From assembly GCF_000720425.1 (NCBI RefSeq), contig NZ_JOAJ01000007.1, positions 186,001-250,000 of the forward strand: 64,000 bases of DNA. Direction: 5' to 3'. Position numbers and translations under genes: made by a program. Source of the stretch: Nocardia rhamnosiphila NBRC 108938 (GTDB taxonomy: Bacteria; Actinomycetota; Actinomycetes; Mycobacteriales; Mycobacteriaceae). Position 1 is the stretch's first letter. Every line of letters starts with the position of its first letter. The notes under the pieces are model-generated. The model was not told where the DNA came from, made no database searches, and saw nothing but the letters and a program-made list of their open reading frames with translations. This document shows positions 1 through 8,901 of the stretch, piece by piece.

Positions 1-183
1 AACACCTGAATTCTTAATGGGCCCATGGGATGCGGTGGCCGAACAGCGGCAACGATTGCGCTCCGCCGGGGGCGGCCCGGCGGAGCTGACCGGCGCAGAA
101 TCCGAACTCCCTCGGACGCGAAAGATTTCGCCAAGACACTCATCTGCGGTTTGTAACCCGTCAAGGGGTAGAGGCGATGGATC

Positions 184-212
184 ATCCGGAATACGCGAAC
201 CGTATTCCGGAT
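184..212 (+). promoter_or_regulatory. Perfect inverted repeat abutting a ribosome binding site
   Basis: Two 12-base arms (184-195 and 201-212) are exact reverse complements around a 5-base loop. The right arm ends one base before the AGGAG ribosome binding site of the gene that starts at 225. In RNA it would form a strong hairpin beside the ribosome binding site; in DNA it could be an operator. There is no T-run, so a terminator is unlikely. Confidence 0.7.
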
Positions 213-224
213 AGGAGATCGATC

Positions 225-662
225 ATGTCGACTACCATTGTGGCGCGCCACGGATTGCGCTACACCTCGCTTCGGATCGCGCTGCTCGGTGCGCTACTCG
301 CTGCCCCCGCCCTGGCAGCGGCGCCGGCGTCGGCGGAACCAGGGATCGGTCCGATCACGACGCACCTCGCCCTTGTCTCCGATGACTATGACTCCTCCGG
401 CTACGACCGGTGGGGTTATGACCGCCACGGCTACGACCGGTGGGGTTATGACCGCGATGGCTATGACCGCGCCGGCTTCGACACGTGGGGTTACGACGAG
501 GACGGTTACAACGAGGACGGTTACGACCGGTGGGACTATACGCGCGACGGATGCCGTATCGACGGCAACGATCAGAAGTGGGCAATCCGCCGGATCTGCG
601 ATGCCTGGCGGGCACGCGTGGCGGCTGCCGGCCCCAACGCCGACCGAACCGGTCTCCTGTAG
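225..662 (+). CDS. Small secreted protein with GYDRx pentapeptide repeats
   Basis: This 145-residue protein has a Sec signal peptide: a basic start, a hydrophobic stretch at about residues 17-34 and a probable cut after ASA at residue 37. Residues 59-109 form about ten pentapeptide repeats of the type GYDRW/GYDRD, rich in Tyr, Asp, Arg and Gly. Cys110 and Cys125 in the tail could form a disulfide. The ATG at 225 is chosen because AGGAG (213-217) precedes it and because the signal peptide begins there; the longer frame from 177 would read through the hairpin. I do not recognise the family. The acidic-aromatic repeats suggest metal binding, assembly or surface interaction, but that is a guess. 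Confidence 0.75.
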   Translation: MSTTIVARHGLRYTSLRIALLGALLAAPALAAAPASAEPGIGPITTHLALVSDDYDSSGYDRWGYDRHGYDRWGYDRDGYDRAGFDTWGYDEDGYNEDGYDRWDYTRDGCRIDGNDQKWAIRRICDAWRARVAAAGPNADRTGLL

Positions 663-1019
663 TAGCCGCACCTGGAAGACGAAAGCCCGCCGCCCGGCTT
701 ACCAGCCAGGACGGGTGCCGACCCGGGGAGGATCCCCGAACTCACCGAACGCGTATACGGCATCGCGGATTCGGCCGACGGGAAACTGAAGGGTCCGGCG
801 AGGTGTCCGCTATCGGAGTCGTCTGTGTGACAGTCGGTTCCGCTCCGATTCAGGGTGTAGACGGCCGACCTTCGACTGGTTGGACGTGCTGCTTGTATAG
901 GAAATCCGCAGAGCGGCGGTGGTCCGGTCGAAGCGTGGAAGTGCGCTCGGATTGGAGATCGATGATGTCGACAGCAGCTACGAGTGGCAGGGGCAGGCAC
1001 CATACCGGACTCAGGGCGG
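663..1019. other. Stretch without a recognisable gene
   Basis: No reading frame here resembles a protein. A frame from about 899 to the TAG at 1072-1074, preceded by a stop, reads into the conserved tail described in the next entry, so part of this stretch may be the remains of a gene. Confidence 0.4.
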
Positions 1020-1074
1020 CGCGGTGGACACAGCTGCCCACGCGACCGCATCGATTTCGGCAAACAGGATCTAG
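1020..1074 (+). repeat. Dispersed repeat tail, copy A
   Basis: The last 50 or so bases before a TAG stop match the corresponding parts of the longer repeats at 16275 and 36858. Translated, the shared end reads ATASISANRI-stop here and at 16443, and AIASISANRN-stop at 37023. Unlike the other two copies, this one is not followed by the hairpin and tRNA sequence. It is probably a gene fragment moved or copied around the region. Confidence 0.6.
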
Positions 1075-1338
1075 TGTTCGTATATTAAATACACTGGCTA
1101 TTTGCATAATTCGTGGGCAACGAGGACTGGGTGTCCGAGATCGAGGAGTCCGGGAACTGCGGGCCCATGCCAGTGCAGGCTTTCCCTCGTGCGAGCGGAA
1201 GATCCAGATTCTGCCTGCCGTCTCCCGGCATCGGTTCGGGAAGGTCGCGCGGCGGCATCGGACTTCCGGTTCGCGAATCCGTCGAGCCTCCCAACTCGGT
1301 CGCCGCAGTCGCGGAGGGTTTTTCGCTTCATTGCTTGA

Positions 1339-1672
1339 TCCTTTCTGGGGGTAGCCCGCGAGGGAGAAGATGAGGATTCCGTAGACCGCCAGTCCGAGCA
1401 GTATCGGAAGCGGGATGCGGCATTCGGGGTCGAGGGCGACCCACAGCGCGTACGCGGCCGGAGGCAGGCAGAGTACGGCCGCGAGAGTTTCTCCCCAGGC
1501 GACCAGTTTGTTCGCCTTCGCGCGGCGGGCCGGATCGGTGAGGGTCGCGTCGGAGATCTTCTCACCGTATCCCTCGCTCGGGCTCGTCGCGACTCCCCGG
1601 AATCCTTTCCAGGCCACGAAAGCACAGAGCACGGCCACCGATAGGAATCGACCCGACGGTAAAAGCGTGCAT
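1339..1672 (-). pseudogene. Frameshifted small membrane protein
   Basis: An ATG at 1672, with GAGGGGTG just upstream, opens a hydrophobic N-terminus starting MHAFTVGSIPI. After about 12 codons the hydrophobic sequence continues in another frame (AVLCAFVAWKGFRGVATS, then two further membrane segments ending near AGYPQK). Removing one G near 1638 joins the two into one smooth protein of about 110 residues with three membrane spans. The N-terminus resembles the truncated ORF at 10946. Family not recognised. A sequencing error would give the same picture. Confidence 0.5.
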
Positions 1673-1819
1673 CACCCCTCCTCGGCGAACTCGGGTCGTG
1701 CCCGGCCCCTCCTGCCTTTCGCGATGGCACTGCGCCGAGCGCGAGTACCGAGGTGCGTCCAGAGCACGGGCCCTGGCCCGCAGCCAGCTGCGACCGCGGG
1801 GCCAGGCCCGGGGCGCAGT

Positions 1820-2614
1820 TCAGGAGCGCAGATCGCGCCGATCGAACCGAAGGAACCCCAGTGAGACGAGTCCCACGCCGGCCACCAGCAGTACCGCGGT
1901 ATCGGCCCATTGCATTCCATGACGCAACGGCTCGCCACCGATGTAGTAGTGGAACGGCGAAAGGTATTTCAGCCACTCCGCGCCGATCGCCCCGGCGAGG
2001 TTGCCCGCGATATAGGTGAGCACCCCGATACCGACGGAAATCCCCAGCGCCTGACCTCGGTGGCCGAAGGCGGCACCCAAGCCCATGGCCAGCCCACCGA
2101 AAGTGATACCGAGCAGCGCCAACTGTATGCATTGGGCGGCGAACTCGCCGATCCCGATCGATTCCAGTTCGGCACCGGAGCGGATGGCCAGCATGCCGAC
2201 GAACACGAGAACCCCGATGGCGACGGTACCGGTGACCAGTCCGGCGAATCGCTCTACGGCCAGCCGGGTCCGCCCGACCGGATGCGCGAGCAGCAGATCG
2301 AGATAACCGGTTTCCTCGTCACCGGCCAGGGCGCGGGCGCCGAACGTGACGCCGAAGGCCATCACCAGCAAGGGCAGCAACAGCCCGAAAACGGTCGACC
2401 CGAGGTATCCCTCCGCTGAGCCGATGTCCTGCATTCGCAGCGCTTCGCGCATGGCTTCGGGGTAATTCTGCACGGTTTCGGCCATTCCGCCGCTGCCACC
2501 GACTTGCGGGTAGAACGCGGCATACATCACGCCGACCACCGTCGTGCCGATGGTCCAGGCCAGCAGCGCGCGGCGGTTGTCGGCGAGAGTGCGCGTGTAG
2601 ATGTCAGGCAGCAT
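1820..2614 (-). CDS. ABC-2 type exporter permease
   Basis: This 264-residue integral membrane protein has about six hydrophobic segments and the usual ABC-2 permease layout, including the phrase GDEETGYLDLLLAHPVGR in the first cytoplasmic loop. The start at 2614 (MLPDIYTRTLADNRR) is preferred; it overlaps the last 11 bases of the ATPase gene upstream, so the two are translationally coupled. With that ATPase it would form an exporter. The substrate is unknown. The linked MarR/GbsR-type regulator suggests export of a small hydrophobic compound or drug. Confidence 0.85.
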   Translation of the reverse strand: MLPDIYTRTLADNRRALLAWTIGTTVVGVMYAAFYPQVGGSGGMAETVQNYPEAMREALRMQDIGSAEGYLGSTVFGLLLPLLVMAFGVTFGARALAGDEETGYLDLLLAHPVGRTRLAVERFAGLVTGTVAIGVLVFVGMLAIRSGAELESIGIGEFAAQCIQLALLGITFGGLAMGLGAAFGHRGQALGISVGIGVLTYIAGNLAGAIGAEWLKYLSPFHYYIGGEPLRHGMQWADTAVLLVAGVGLVSLGFLRFDRRDLRS

Positions 2615-3509
2615 CGGCTTCTCCGGTGTAGTAGCTGTGGAACAGGTCCTCGAGCGCGGGTTCAGTGACCAGAAGTCCCGCAACGTGGTGCCCGGCCAGG
2701 GCGCGCAGCAGGGCGTCGGGACTGCCGGTCACCTGGCAGCGCAGGGTCGAGCCCTCGATCCGCACGTCGGTGACTCCGGCCAGGTTGGTGAAGGCGGTGG
2801 TGTCGACGGTACCGGTGAAGGTGACTTCGACGTCTCGGACGGCGTCGGCGCGCAAACCGGCGACGGTGTCGAGTGCGACCAGGCAGCCTTCTCGGATGAT
2901 GGCCACGCGGTCGGCGACGGCTTCGACTTCGCTCATGATGTGGCTGGACATGAACACCGCCTGCCCGGCCGCGGCGGCCTCGCCGACCATGTCGAGAAAG
3001 GTCTGCTGCGCCAGAGGATCCAGGCCGGATGTGGGTTCGTCGAGGATGAGCAGTTCGGGTTCGTGCATGAATGCCTGCACCAGTCCGACTTTTTGGCGGT
3101 TGCCCTTCGACAACGCCGAGATCTGCTTGCTCTGATCCAGTTCCAATCGCTCGCACAGGGCGTCGATCCGAGCGGAGCTCGAGCTCACTCCCCCGCGCAA
3201 CGCAGCCAGAAACCGCAAGGCCGCACCGACCTTCTGCCGACCAGGAGCGACGAAATCGCCGGCGAGGTAGCCGATCCGCTCATGCACCGCGACGGCGTCG
3301 GCGCGCGGGTCCATGCCCAGCACGCGGGCAGTGCCGCTGGTCGGGCGGATCAAGTCCAGCAGCAGCCGGATGGTCGTGGATTTCCCGGCCCCGTTGGGAC
3401 CCAGATACCCGAAGACCTCGCCTCGCTCTACCGACAGTGACAACTCCACCAGACCTCGCGACGAGCCGTAGGTCTTGGTGAGCCCGTTCAGCTCGATTGC
3501 TTTCACCAT
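2604..3509 (-). CDS. ABC exporter ATPase subunit
   Basis: This 301-residue ATPase of the DrrA/CcmA type has Walker A GPNGAGKST near residue 40, a signature loop LSKGNRQKV near residue 134, Walker B LLILDEPTSGLD, and the H-loop in MSSHIMSEVE. The C-terminal third is the extra domain usual in drug-export ATPases. It is transcribed divergently from the regulator at 3583 and overlaps the permease. It parallels the second ATPase at 7987, which also has the unusual SKGNRQKV signature, so the two modules are related. Confidence 0.92.
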   Translation of the reverse strand: MVKAIELNGLTKTYGSSRGLVELSLSVERGEVFGYLGPNGAGKSTTIRLLLDLIRPTSGTARVLGMDPRADAVAVHERIGYLAGDFVAPGRQKVGAALRFLAALRGGVSSSSARIDALCERLELDQSKQISALSKGNRQKVGLVQAFMHEPELLILDEPTSGLDPLAQQTFLDMVGEAAAAGQAVFMSSHIMSEVEAVADRVAIIREGCLVALDTVAGLRADAVRDVEVTFTGTVDTTAFTNLAGVTDVRIEGSTLRCQVTGSPDALLRALAGHHVAGLLVTEPALEDLFHSYYTGEADAA

Positions 3510-3527
3510 GAGAGAGAAAGTATCCAG

Positions 3528-3546
3528 GTTTCAAAGATTTGTAAAC
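3528..3546. promoter_or_regulatory. Imperfect palindrome between exporter and regulator
   Basis: The sequence GTTTCAAAG-ATTTGTAAAC is an imperfect inverted repeat in the 73-base gap between the divergent ATPase and regulator genes. It resembles the cleaner TTCACA-N4-TGTGAA element in the matching gap of the second module (7951-7966). It is a likely operator for the regulator at 3583. Confidence 0.45.
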
Positions 3547-3582
3547 ACTCAGAAAATTCGCAGCTCTGATACCTTCGTAGAT

Positions 3583-4065
3583 ATGGGAACCAACGTGCGA
3601 TTGCGGGACGCGGCGGAGAAACTGGCCCTGACACTCTCGGCCGGCGGCGGAATGCAGCGATCCACCGCCCGCGTACTGACGGCGTTGCTCTACACCGAGC
3701 AGGACACGATGACCGCCGCCGATCTGTGCGCGGAGTTGTCGATCAGTTCCGGTGCGGTTTCGACCGCGATCAAACACCTGATCCCGGTCGGACTGATCGA
3801 ACGGGTTCCCGCGCCGGGTAGCCGCCGTGATCACTATCGTTTCCGCGTGGGCGCCTGGGCCGCGCTGATGTCGCAGCAGAACACAATGCTGGTCACCATG
3901 CGCGATTCGGCGCAGGAAGGTATCGACGCCACCGGCCCCGACACCGTCACCGCGCGGCGTCTGCACGAGATGGGGGACTTCTACACCTTCATGCTCAACG
4001 AACTCGTGCCGCTGATCGAGCGCTGGCGCGAGCGATACAGCGCCGAGCACCCCTGGCCGGCCTGA
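3583..4065 (+). CDS. GbsR/MarR-like transcriptional regulator of the exporter
   Basis: This 160-residue protein has a winged-helix core (TAADLCAELSISSGAVSTAIK, about residues 45-65, followed by a wing around GSRRDHY) and a long helical C-terminal dimer segment. The pattern matches GbsR-type regulators that commonly diverge from ABC-2 exporters. The ATG at 3583 is taken as the start; an upstream in-frame ATG would run into the divergent gene. The protein at 7401 is a paralogue in the same setting. It probably represses the exporter and itself through the palindrome in between. Confidence 0.82.
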   Translation: MGTNVRLRDAAEKLALTLSAGGGMQRSTARVLTALLYTEQDTMTAADLCAELSISSGAVSTAIKHLIPVGLIERVPAPGSRRDHYRFRVGAWAALMSQQNTMLVTMRDSAQEGIDATGPDTVTARRLHEMGDFYTFMLNELVPLIERWRERYSAEHPWPA

Positions 4066-4260
4066 CTCGGCAGGCTCCGCGGCGTAGAAAGCGGTGCCGT
4101 CCTGTATCGGAAGGCAGTAGGACGGCGCCCGACCGGGTCGCGGTTTGCGTTCGCCGCGGTCTATACGGCATCTTTGCGGTAGGAGAGCCGGGAAGTCTGG
4201 TCGGCGCACCTGGCCCGGATTCGGGCCGGGGTCGCCGCCGACGAAAGACGACCCTCGCTG

Positions 4261-5571
4261 ATGAGTTCTCCCCGCTCCCGCCCCACTTTGTTCGCTCGCG
4301 GTTCCTGGCCCGAAGCGCGGCGGATCACCGCCATTCTGCGCACCGAAACCGCCGGGGGCGTGCTGTTGATCATCGCCGCGGCCATCGGTTTGATCTGGGC
4401 CAACACTCCCTGGTCGGGCGCCTACGAAGCGTTGCGCGATGTCCAGTTAGGGCCGTCGGCCCTGCACCTGAATCTGTCGCTGGAGACCTGGGCCGCCGAC
4501 GGCCTGTTGGCGGTGTTCTTCTTCGTCGTCGGCTTGGAACTCAAACGCGAATTCGTCGCCGGTGATCTACGCGATCCGCGCCGGGCGGCGCTGCCGGTGG
4601 TGGCCGCGGTCGGTGGCATGGTCGGCCCGGCATTGATCTTCCTGGCAGTCAACGCCGGTAACGGCGACGCCGTACGGGGGTGGGCGATTCCTACGGCCAC
4701 CGATATCGCGTTCGCGCTGGCAGTACTGGCGGTGGTGAGCTCGCATCTGCCCACCGCGCTACGCACGTTCTTACTCACCCTCGCCGTGGTCGACGATCTG
4801 CTCGCGGTGACAGTGATCGCGATCTTCTACACCGACGAACTCCAGCTGCCCTACCTGGGCCTGGCACTGATACCGCTGGCAGTCTTTGCTGTCGCGGTGC
4901 AGCGGGGAGTCCGGTCGGTGTGGGTGCTGGCGCCGCTGGCGATGCTGACGTGGTGGCTGGTGCACGAGTCCGGTGTGCACGCCACGGTCGCCGGGGTCTT
5001 GCTGGGCTTCACCGTGCCGGTGCTAACCACACGCTCGGGTAAGGGCGATCCCACGGCGCAGGATCCGGGGCTCGCCGAGTGGTTCGAGCACAAGATCCGG
5101 CCGTTGTCCGCCGGAATCGCGGTGCCGATCTTCGCGTTCTTCGCCGCCGGGGTCACCATCGGCGGGCTCGACGGCATGGTGGATTCACTCACCGACCGGG
5201 TCACCCTCGGCATCGTCGTGGGCCTGGTGGCCGGTAAAGCACTGGGCATCCTGGCCACCACGTTCGCCACTGCCAAACTGACCCGCGCCGAATTGGACTC
5301 CGATCTGAGCTGGGTCGATGTCATCGGGGTAGCCCTGCTCGGCGGTATCGGGTTCACCGTGTCGCTGCTGATCGGGGAACTGGCCTTCGCCGGCCAACCG
5401 CGATGGGAAGACCATGTCCGCATCGGCGTCCTGGTCGGCACCCTCACCGCAGCATTGCTGGCGGCCATCGTGTTGCGGCTGCGCAATCGTGTCTATCGCC
5501 GCATCGCCGAAGAAGAAGCCCGCGACGACGACAACGACGGCGTCCCCGACATCTACCAGCAAGGGAAATAG
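4261..5571 (+). CDS. nhaA: Na+/H+ antiporter NhaA
   Basis: This 436-residue membrane protein exchanges sodium for protons across the cytoplasmic membrane. It has about eleven or twelve hydrophobic segments and the family hallmarks: [13 protein letters not shown] near residue 85, [11 protein letters not shown] with the conserved Asp of TM4, and [10 protein letters not shown] with the paired Asp of TM5. The charged C-terminal tail ends in an Asp-rich stretch. The next gene starts two bases after its stop, so the two are probably co-transcribed. Confidence 0.95.
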   Translation: MSSPRSRPTLFARGSWPEARRITAILRTETAGGVLLIIAAAIGLIWANTPWSGAYEALRDVQLGPSALHLNLSLETWAADGLLAVFFFVVGLELKREFVAGDLRDPRRAALPVVAAVGGMVGPALIFLAVNAGNGDAVRGWAIPTATDIAFALAVLAVVSSHLPTALRTFLLTLAVVDDLLAVTVIAIFYTDELQLPYLGLALIPLAVFAVAVQRGVRSVWVLAPLAMLTWWLVHESGVHATVAGVLLGFTVPVLTTRSGKGDPTAQDPGLAEWFEHKIRPLSAGIAVPIFAFFAAGVTIGGLDGMVDSLTDRVTLGIVVGLVAGKALGILATTFATAKLTRAELDSDLSWVDVIGVALLGGIGFTVSLLIGELAFAGQPRWEDHVRIGVLVGTLTAALLAAIVLRLRNRVYRRIAEEEARDDDNDGVPDIYQQGK

Positions 5572-5573
5572 CC

Positions 5574-6488
5574 ATGCCGTCTGCTTTCGATTCAGAGCCC
5601 ACACCGGAAAAAGGCGGTCGGCGGATGGCTTCGGCTTACGTCAATACCGCCAGCGGTGAGGTGATCCGGCTGTGGTGTACCGAGCAACTACAGAACTGGC
5701 GCACCACCCACCGGCGATGGACCATCGCGACCTCGGCCGGGCCCACCCGCATGGTCGCTCTCGGCCATGCTCACAAGTCAGGGCCCGTGGTCGTGGTGGT
5801 CCCGGGAACGAACATGAACACCGCAGCCTGCCTGCCGTTTCTTGCGGAGCTGGCGACGCGATACCGGGTCATCGCTGTCGATATCCCGGGCCAGCCCGGC
5901 CTCAGCGCATCCCAGCGACCGCGCAGAGACCGGATGACCTGGTACGCGCGGTGGCTCGACGAGGTACTCGCGCAGACCGTGCCCGAAACTGCCGTGTTAC
6001 TCGGACATTCACTGGGCGGCGCGATCGCACTCGCCGCCACCTCTCAACGGGTCGTCGGCCGGGTACTGATTGCGCCGGCCGGACTTGTTCGCCTGGCGGT
6101 GCCGCCGCGCCTGCTCGCCGCGACCCTGGCCTGGCTCGCCGCGCCTTCACCGGAGCGCACCGACCGACTTCTGCAATTGATGACAGCACCGACACATGCC
6201 GCCGACCCACATCTCGTCGAATGGATGACCCTGGTCGCCCGCTACTGCCGGACAACCCTGGCACCCGCGCCACTGGCACCCGAACTACTCGACAGCTGCC
6301 GGTCGGTCCCCTGTGTAGTGGCCACAGGAGCGCATGACATCTTCCTGCCCCGGGGCCGCCTGGAACCCGCCGTGCGCGACCGATTCGGAACCGAACTGCG
6401 CGTACTTGCCGACTGCGGCCACCTGGCCCTTGACGACAACCCGACCGCGGTCATAGAGCTGCTCGACGACCTCACCGGACGCCTGTGA
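5574..6488 (+). CDS. Alpha/beta hydrolase
   Basis: This 304-residue soluble hydrolase has a VVVVPGTNMN oxyanion strand-loop near residue 75, the nucleophile elbow GHSLGG near residue 145, an Asp near GAHDIFLP and a His in DCGHLALDD, giving a complete Ser-Asp-His triad. The ATG at 5574 lies two bases after the nhaA stop; an internal ATG at 5625 is an alternative. It has no signal peptide. The substrate is unknown, and the pairing with NhaA does not suggest one. Confidence 0.85.
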   Translation: MPSAFDSEPTPEKGGRRMASAYVNTASGEVIRLWCTEQLQNWRTTHRRWTIATSAGPTRMVALGHAHKSGPVVVVVPGTNMNTAACLPFLAELATRYRVIAVDIPGQPGLSASQRPRRDRMTWYARWLDEVLAQTVPETAVLLGHSLGGAIALAATSQRVVGRVLIAPAGLVRLAVPPRLLAATLAWLAAPSPERTDRLLQLMTAPTHAADPHLVEWMTLVARYCRTTLAPAPLAPELLDSCRSVPCVVATGAHDIFLPRGRLEPAVRDRFGTELRVLADCGHLALDDNPTAVIELLDDLTGRL

Positions 6489-6719
6489 TGCCGGCCGGGC
6501 CTGCCAAGGAGCGAGGCCTCCGGCCGGAGCGCCGGCCGACCCCCTTTCACCTGGTGAGGTCGCGTGCTCAACGGCTGCGGGATCGGGACGGGCAAGTCCA
6601 GCTCCGCGAACCACATACATGGAGGGCAGGGCCGGTTCGGCGATTGGCTTCGATGTCGAATTCCTTCCCGGTCCGGGGGATCCGATAGTCGGGTGGCTCG
6701 GACACTTATTCTGACCGGT

Positions 6720-7196
6720 GTGGTGCGCAGCGAGTGGGAAAAGGTCCTTGATTCCAACCGGCGAGCTCTGATCCGCGCAGTGCAACCTCTCACCGACGAA
6801 CAAAGTCGCCGACGAATGGTTCCGTCATTGACCACTCCGATCGGGCTGATCAAACATTGCGGCGCCGCTGAGCGGGTATGGTTCCAGCGCACCATCGACG
6901 GACTCGATGAGTCCCGGTGCGATGGCTATGCACGCGGTGATGACTATGGCTGGATGGTCCCGCCCGAACAGACACTGGCCCAGGTCATCGCCGAGTACGA
7001 GAGCGCCGCGGCCCGGTCCCGGGCGATCGCGCGGACCGTGTCCGATGATGAGGTCTTCGTGCATTACCGGCGCGGCACGGTCAGCTTCTCCTGGATCTGC
7101 GCACACATGATCGAGGAACTCGCCCGCCACGCAGGGCATGCCGACATCCTGGTTGAGCAGATCCTCGCCGCGGACGGTAACTCGGGACCGCGCTGA
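6720..7196 (+). CDS. DinB-like (DUF664) protein
   Basis: This protein of about 158 residues has the DinB/YfiT four-helix pattern: LTDEQSRRRMVPS, then LIKHCGAAERVWF with the first metal His, and HMIEELARHAGHADIL with the two C-terminal metal His. Such proteins are often thiol-dependent transferases or mycothiol-related, but most have no known role. The start is uncertain: GTG at 6720 or 6723 fits the fold best, and GTG at 6693 is possible. A distant relative lies at 58018. Confidence 0.8.
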   Translation: MVRSEWEKVLDSNRRALIRAVQPLTDEQSRRRMVPSLTTPIGLIKHCGAAERVWFQRTIDGLDESRCDGYARGDDYGWMVPPEQTLAQVIAEYESAAARSRAIARTVSDDEVFVHYRRGTVSFSWICAHMIEELARHAGHADILVEQILAADGNSGPR

Positions 7197-7400
7197 CAAG
7201 GAATCCCGACTGCTGGACCGAAAAGTCGCGCTCCGCCGGACCAGAAACCTCGCCGCCGTGCTGCCGGAACGCGAGGGGCGAACGCTCAGTGCCATCGAAA
7301 TTCACGGACACTCGATCTTGAAACCGGCCCGACCGCCGTCGGAATCGATGGACAACCGCCGCCCTGTCATGGATGCAGCCAACCACAGGCGGTGTGCAGG

Positions 7401-7922
7401 TCATTCGGTGTCGGGGAACATCTCGCGGCGGTGTTTCTGCCAGCGGGTCATCATCTCGGGGAGCTCGGCACGCATGAACCGGTAGTACTCCAGGGTCTCG
7501 CGGACCCGACGACCGCCGGGACGGGCCGCGTCGAGCAGTTCGACGCCGTCGCTGAGGAACCGCAACGCCCGGTCGAGCGATTCCTGACGCTGGGCGGTGA
7601 TCGCGTACCAGACATCCTCGTCGTACACACGATAGGTGTCGGCCCGCGCCCCGGGTTCGCGTTCCCGGCCGAGCAACCCGGCTTGGACGAGGTAGCGGAC
7701 GGCTCCCGAGACTGCGGCCGGACTGACCTGTAGGCCCGTGGAGAGTTCCTGGGCGGTGTAGCGCTCGGCATCGTCGGCGAGGACGTAGGCGAAGACCCGG
7801 GCCGCCATCCGTGGCGTGCCCGAGTCCGCGAGCATCAGCGCGAATTGCTCGACGAACCGCAGGACCGCCTGCTCCTGCTGGTCCTGCTCGTCCACACAGA
7901 CCTCCTCTACCCCTATCGACAC
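7401..7922 (-). CDS. GbsR/MarR-like regulator of the second exporter
   Basis: This 173-residue winged-helix protein (YTAQELSTGLQVSPAAVSGAVR as helix-turn-helix, wing at GARADTYRV) has a helical C-terminus ending in ELPEMMTRWQKHRREMF. It is paralogous to the protein at 3583 and likewise diverges from an ABC-2 exporter ATPase. An internal GTG after nine codons could be the true start. It is the likely repressor of the exporter that begins at 7987. Confidence 0.82.
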   Translation of the reverse strand: MSIGVEEVCVDEQDQQEQAVLRFVEQFALMLADSGTPRMAARVFAYVLADDAERYTAQELSTGLQVSPAAVSGAVRYLVQAGLLGREREPGARADTYRVYDEDVWYAITAQRQESLDRALRFLSDGVELLDAARPGGRRVRETLEYYRFMRAELPEMMTRWQKHRREMFPDTE

Positions 7923-7950
7923 GTTCAGCTACATCATAGCCTTCAAACTA

Positions 7951-7966
7951 TTCACACATTTGTGAA
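7951..7966. promoter_or_regulatory. Palindromic operator TTCACA-N4-TGTGAA
   Basis: Perfect 6-base arms lie in the 64-base gap between the divergent regulator and exporter genes. The site is centred about 28 bases upstream of the ATPase start, where a bound repressor would cover the promoters of both genes. Confidence 0.6.
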
Positions 7967-7986
7967 AGATATGTACGCTGAGGTGT

Positions 7987-8901
7987 ATGGATACTGCCGT
8001 CGCAATCTCCGGGTTGCGTAAGACTTTTGGCCGCACCACCGCGCTCGACGGCCTGGACCTCGACGTCCGGCGCGGTGAGGTCCACGGCTTCCTCGGCCCG
8101 AACGGTGCCGGGAAGACCACTACCATCCGGGTCCTACTCGGACTCCTACGCCCCGACAGCGGCTCGGTCGAACTACTGGGCGGGGACCCCTGGCGGGACG
8201 CGGTCGCGTTGCACCGCCGCCTGGCCTACGTCCCCGGCGATGTGGAACTGTGGCCGAATCTCACAGGTGGCGAGGCGATCGACGTGTTCGCCCGGCTGCG
8301 CGGCACGGTAAACAAAAACCAGCGCGACGAGCTGATCGAACGCTTCGACCTGGACCCCACGAAGAAGGCCCGCACCTACTCCAAAGGCAACCGGCAGAAG
8401 GTCGCGCTGATCGCGGCACTGGCCTCGGACGCGGATCTGTTCCTGCTCGACGAACCCACCGCCGGACTCGACCCCCTGATGGAAGTGGTATTCCAGGACG
8501 TGGTCGCCGAGGTGAAGGCCCGCGGCGGCACAGTCCTGCTGTCCAGCCACATCCTCGCGCAAGTGGAGAAACTCGCCGACCGGGTGAGCATCATCCGCAG
8601 CGGACAGGTCGTGCAAACCGGCACCCTCACCGAACTCCGGCACCTGACCCGCACCACGGTCGAAGCCGTGACCGAACGCCCGATCGGCGACCTGAGCGCA
8701 TTGACCGGCGTCCACAACGTGATCACCGAGGACGGCCGGGTCCGTTTCGATGTCGACACCGACGCACTCGACGCCGCGATCGCCGCGATCAGCCGCGCCG
8801 GGATCCGCGCGCTCACCAGCCACCCGCCCACACTCGAAGAGCTCATGCTGCGTCATTACGGCGACCAACTCGCCGCCGTCGGCAACGGAGCGGGGAAATG
8901 A
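7987..8901 (+). CDS. ABC exporter ATPase subunit (second module)
   Basis: This 304-residue ATPase has Walker [10 protein letters not shown] near residue 39, a signature region [10 protein letters not shown], Walker [13 protein letters not shown] and H-loop SSHILAQVE, followed by the C-terminal domain typical of antibiotic exporters. Its TGA overlaps the ATG of the permease (ATGA), so the pair is translationally coupled. It is related to the ATPase at 2604. Confidence 0.93.
   Translation: MDTAVAISGLRKTFGRTTALDGLDLDVRRGEVHGFLGPNGAGKTTTIRVLLGLLRPDSGSVELLGGDPWRDAVALHRRLAYVPGDVELWPNLTGGEAIDVFARLRGTVNKNQRDELIERFDLDPTKKARTYSKGNRQKVALIAALASDADLFLLDEPTAGLDPLMEVVFQDVVAEVKARGGTVLLSSHILAQVEKLADRVSIIRSGQVVQTGTLTELRHLTRTTVEAVTERPIGDLSALTGVHNVITEDGRVRFDVDTDALDAAIAAISRAGIRALTSHPPTLEELMLRHYGDQLAAVGNGAGK

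Noticed and set aside
151..180. TGTAAC near the left end as another ECF-type promoter
   Set aside because: The seventh base is C, not G, and no CACTG box lies 16-18 bases on.
405..540. The repetitive DNA in the first gene as a CRISPR or satellite array
   Set aside because: The repeats are 15-base coding units in frame without spacers and explain the pentapeptide protein.
8250..8897. Long upstream extension of the second exporter permease frame
   Set aside because: It overlaps the ATPase gene in another frame and is Arg/Pro-rich shadow sequence; the ATG at 8898 is coupled to the ATPase stop.
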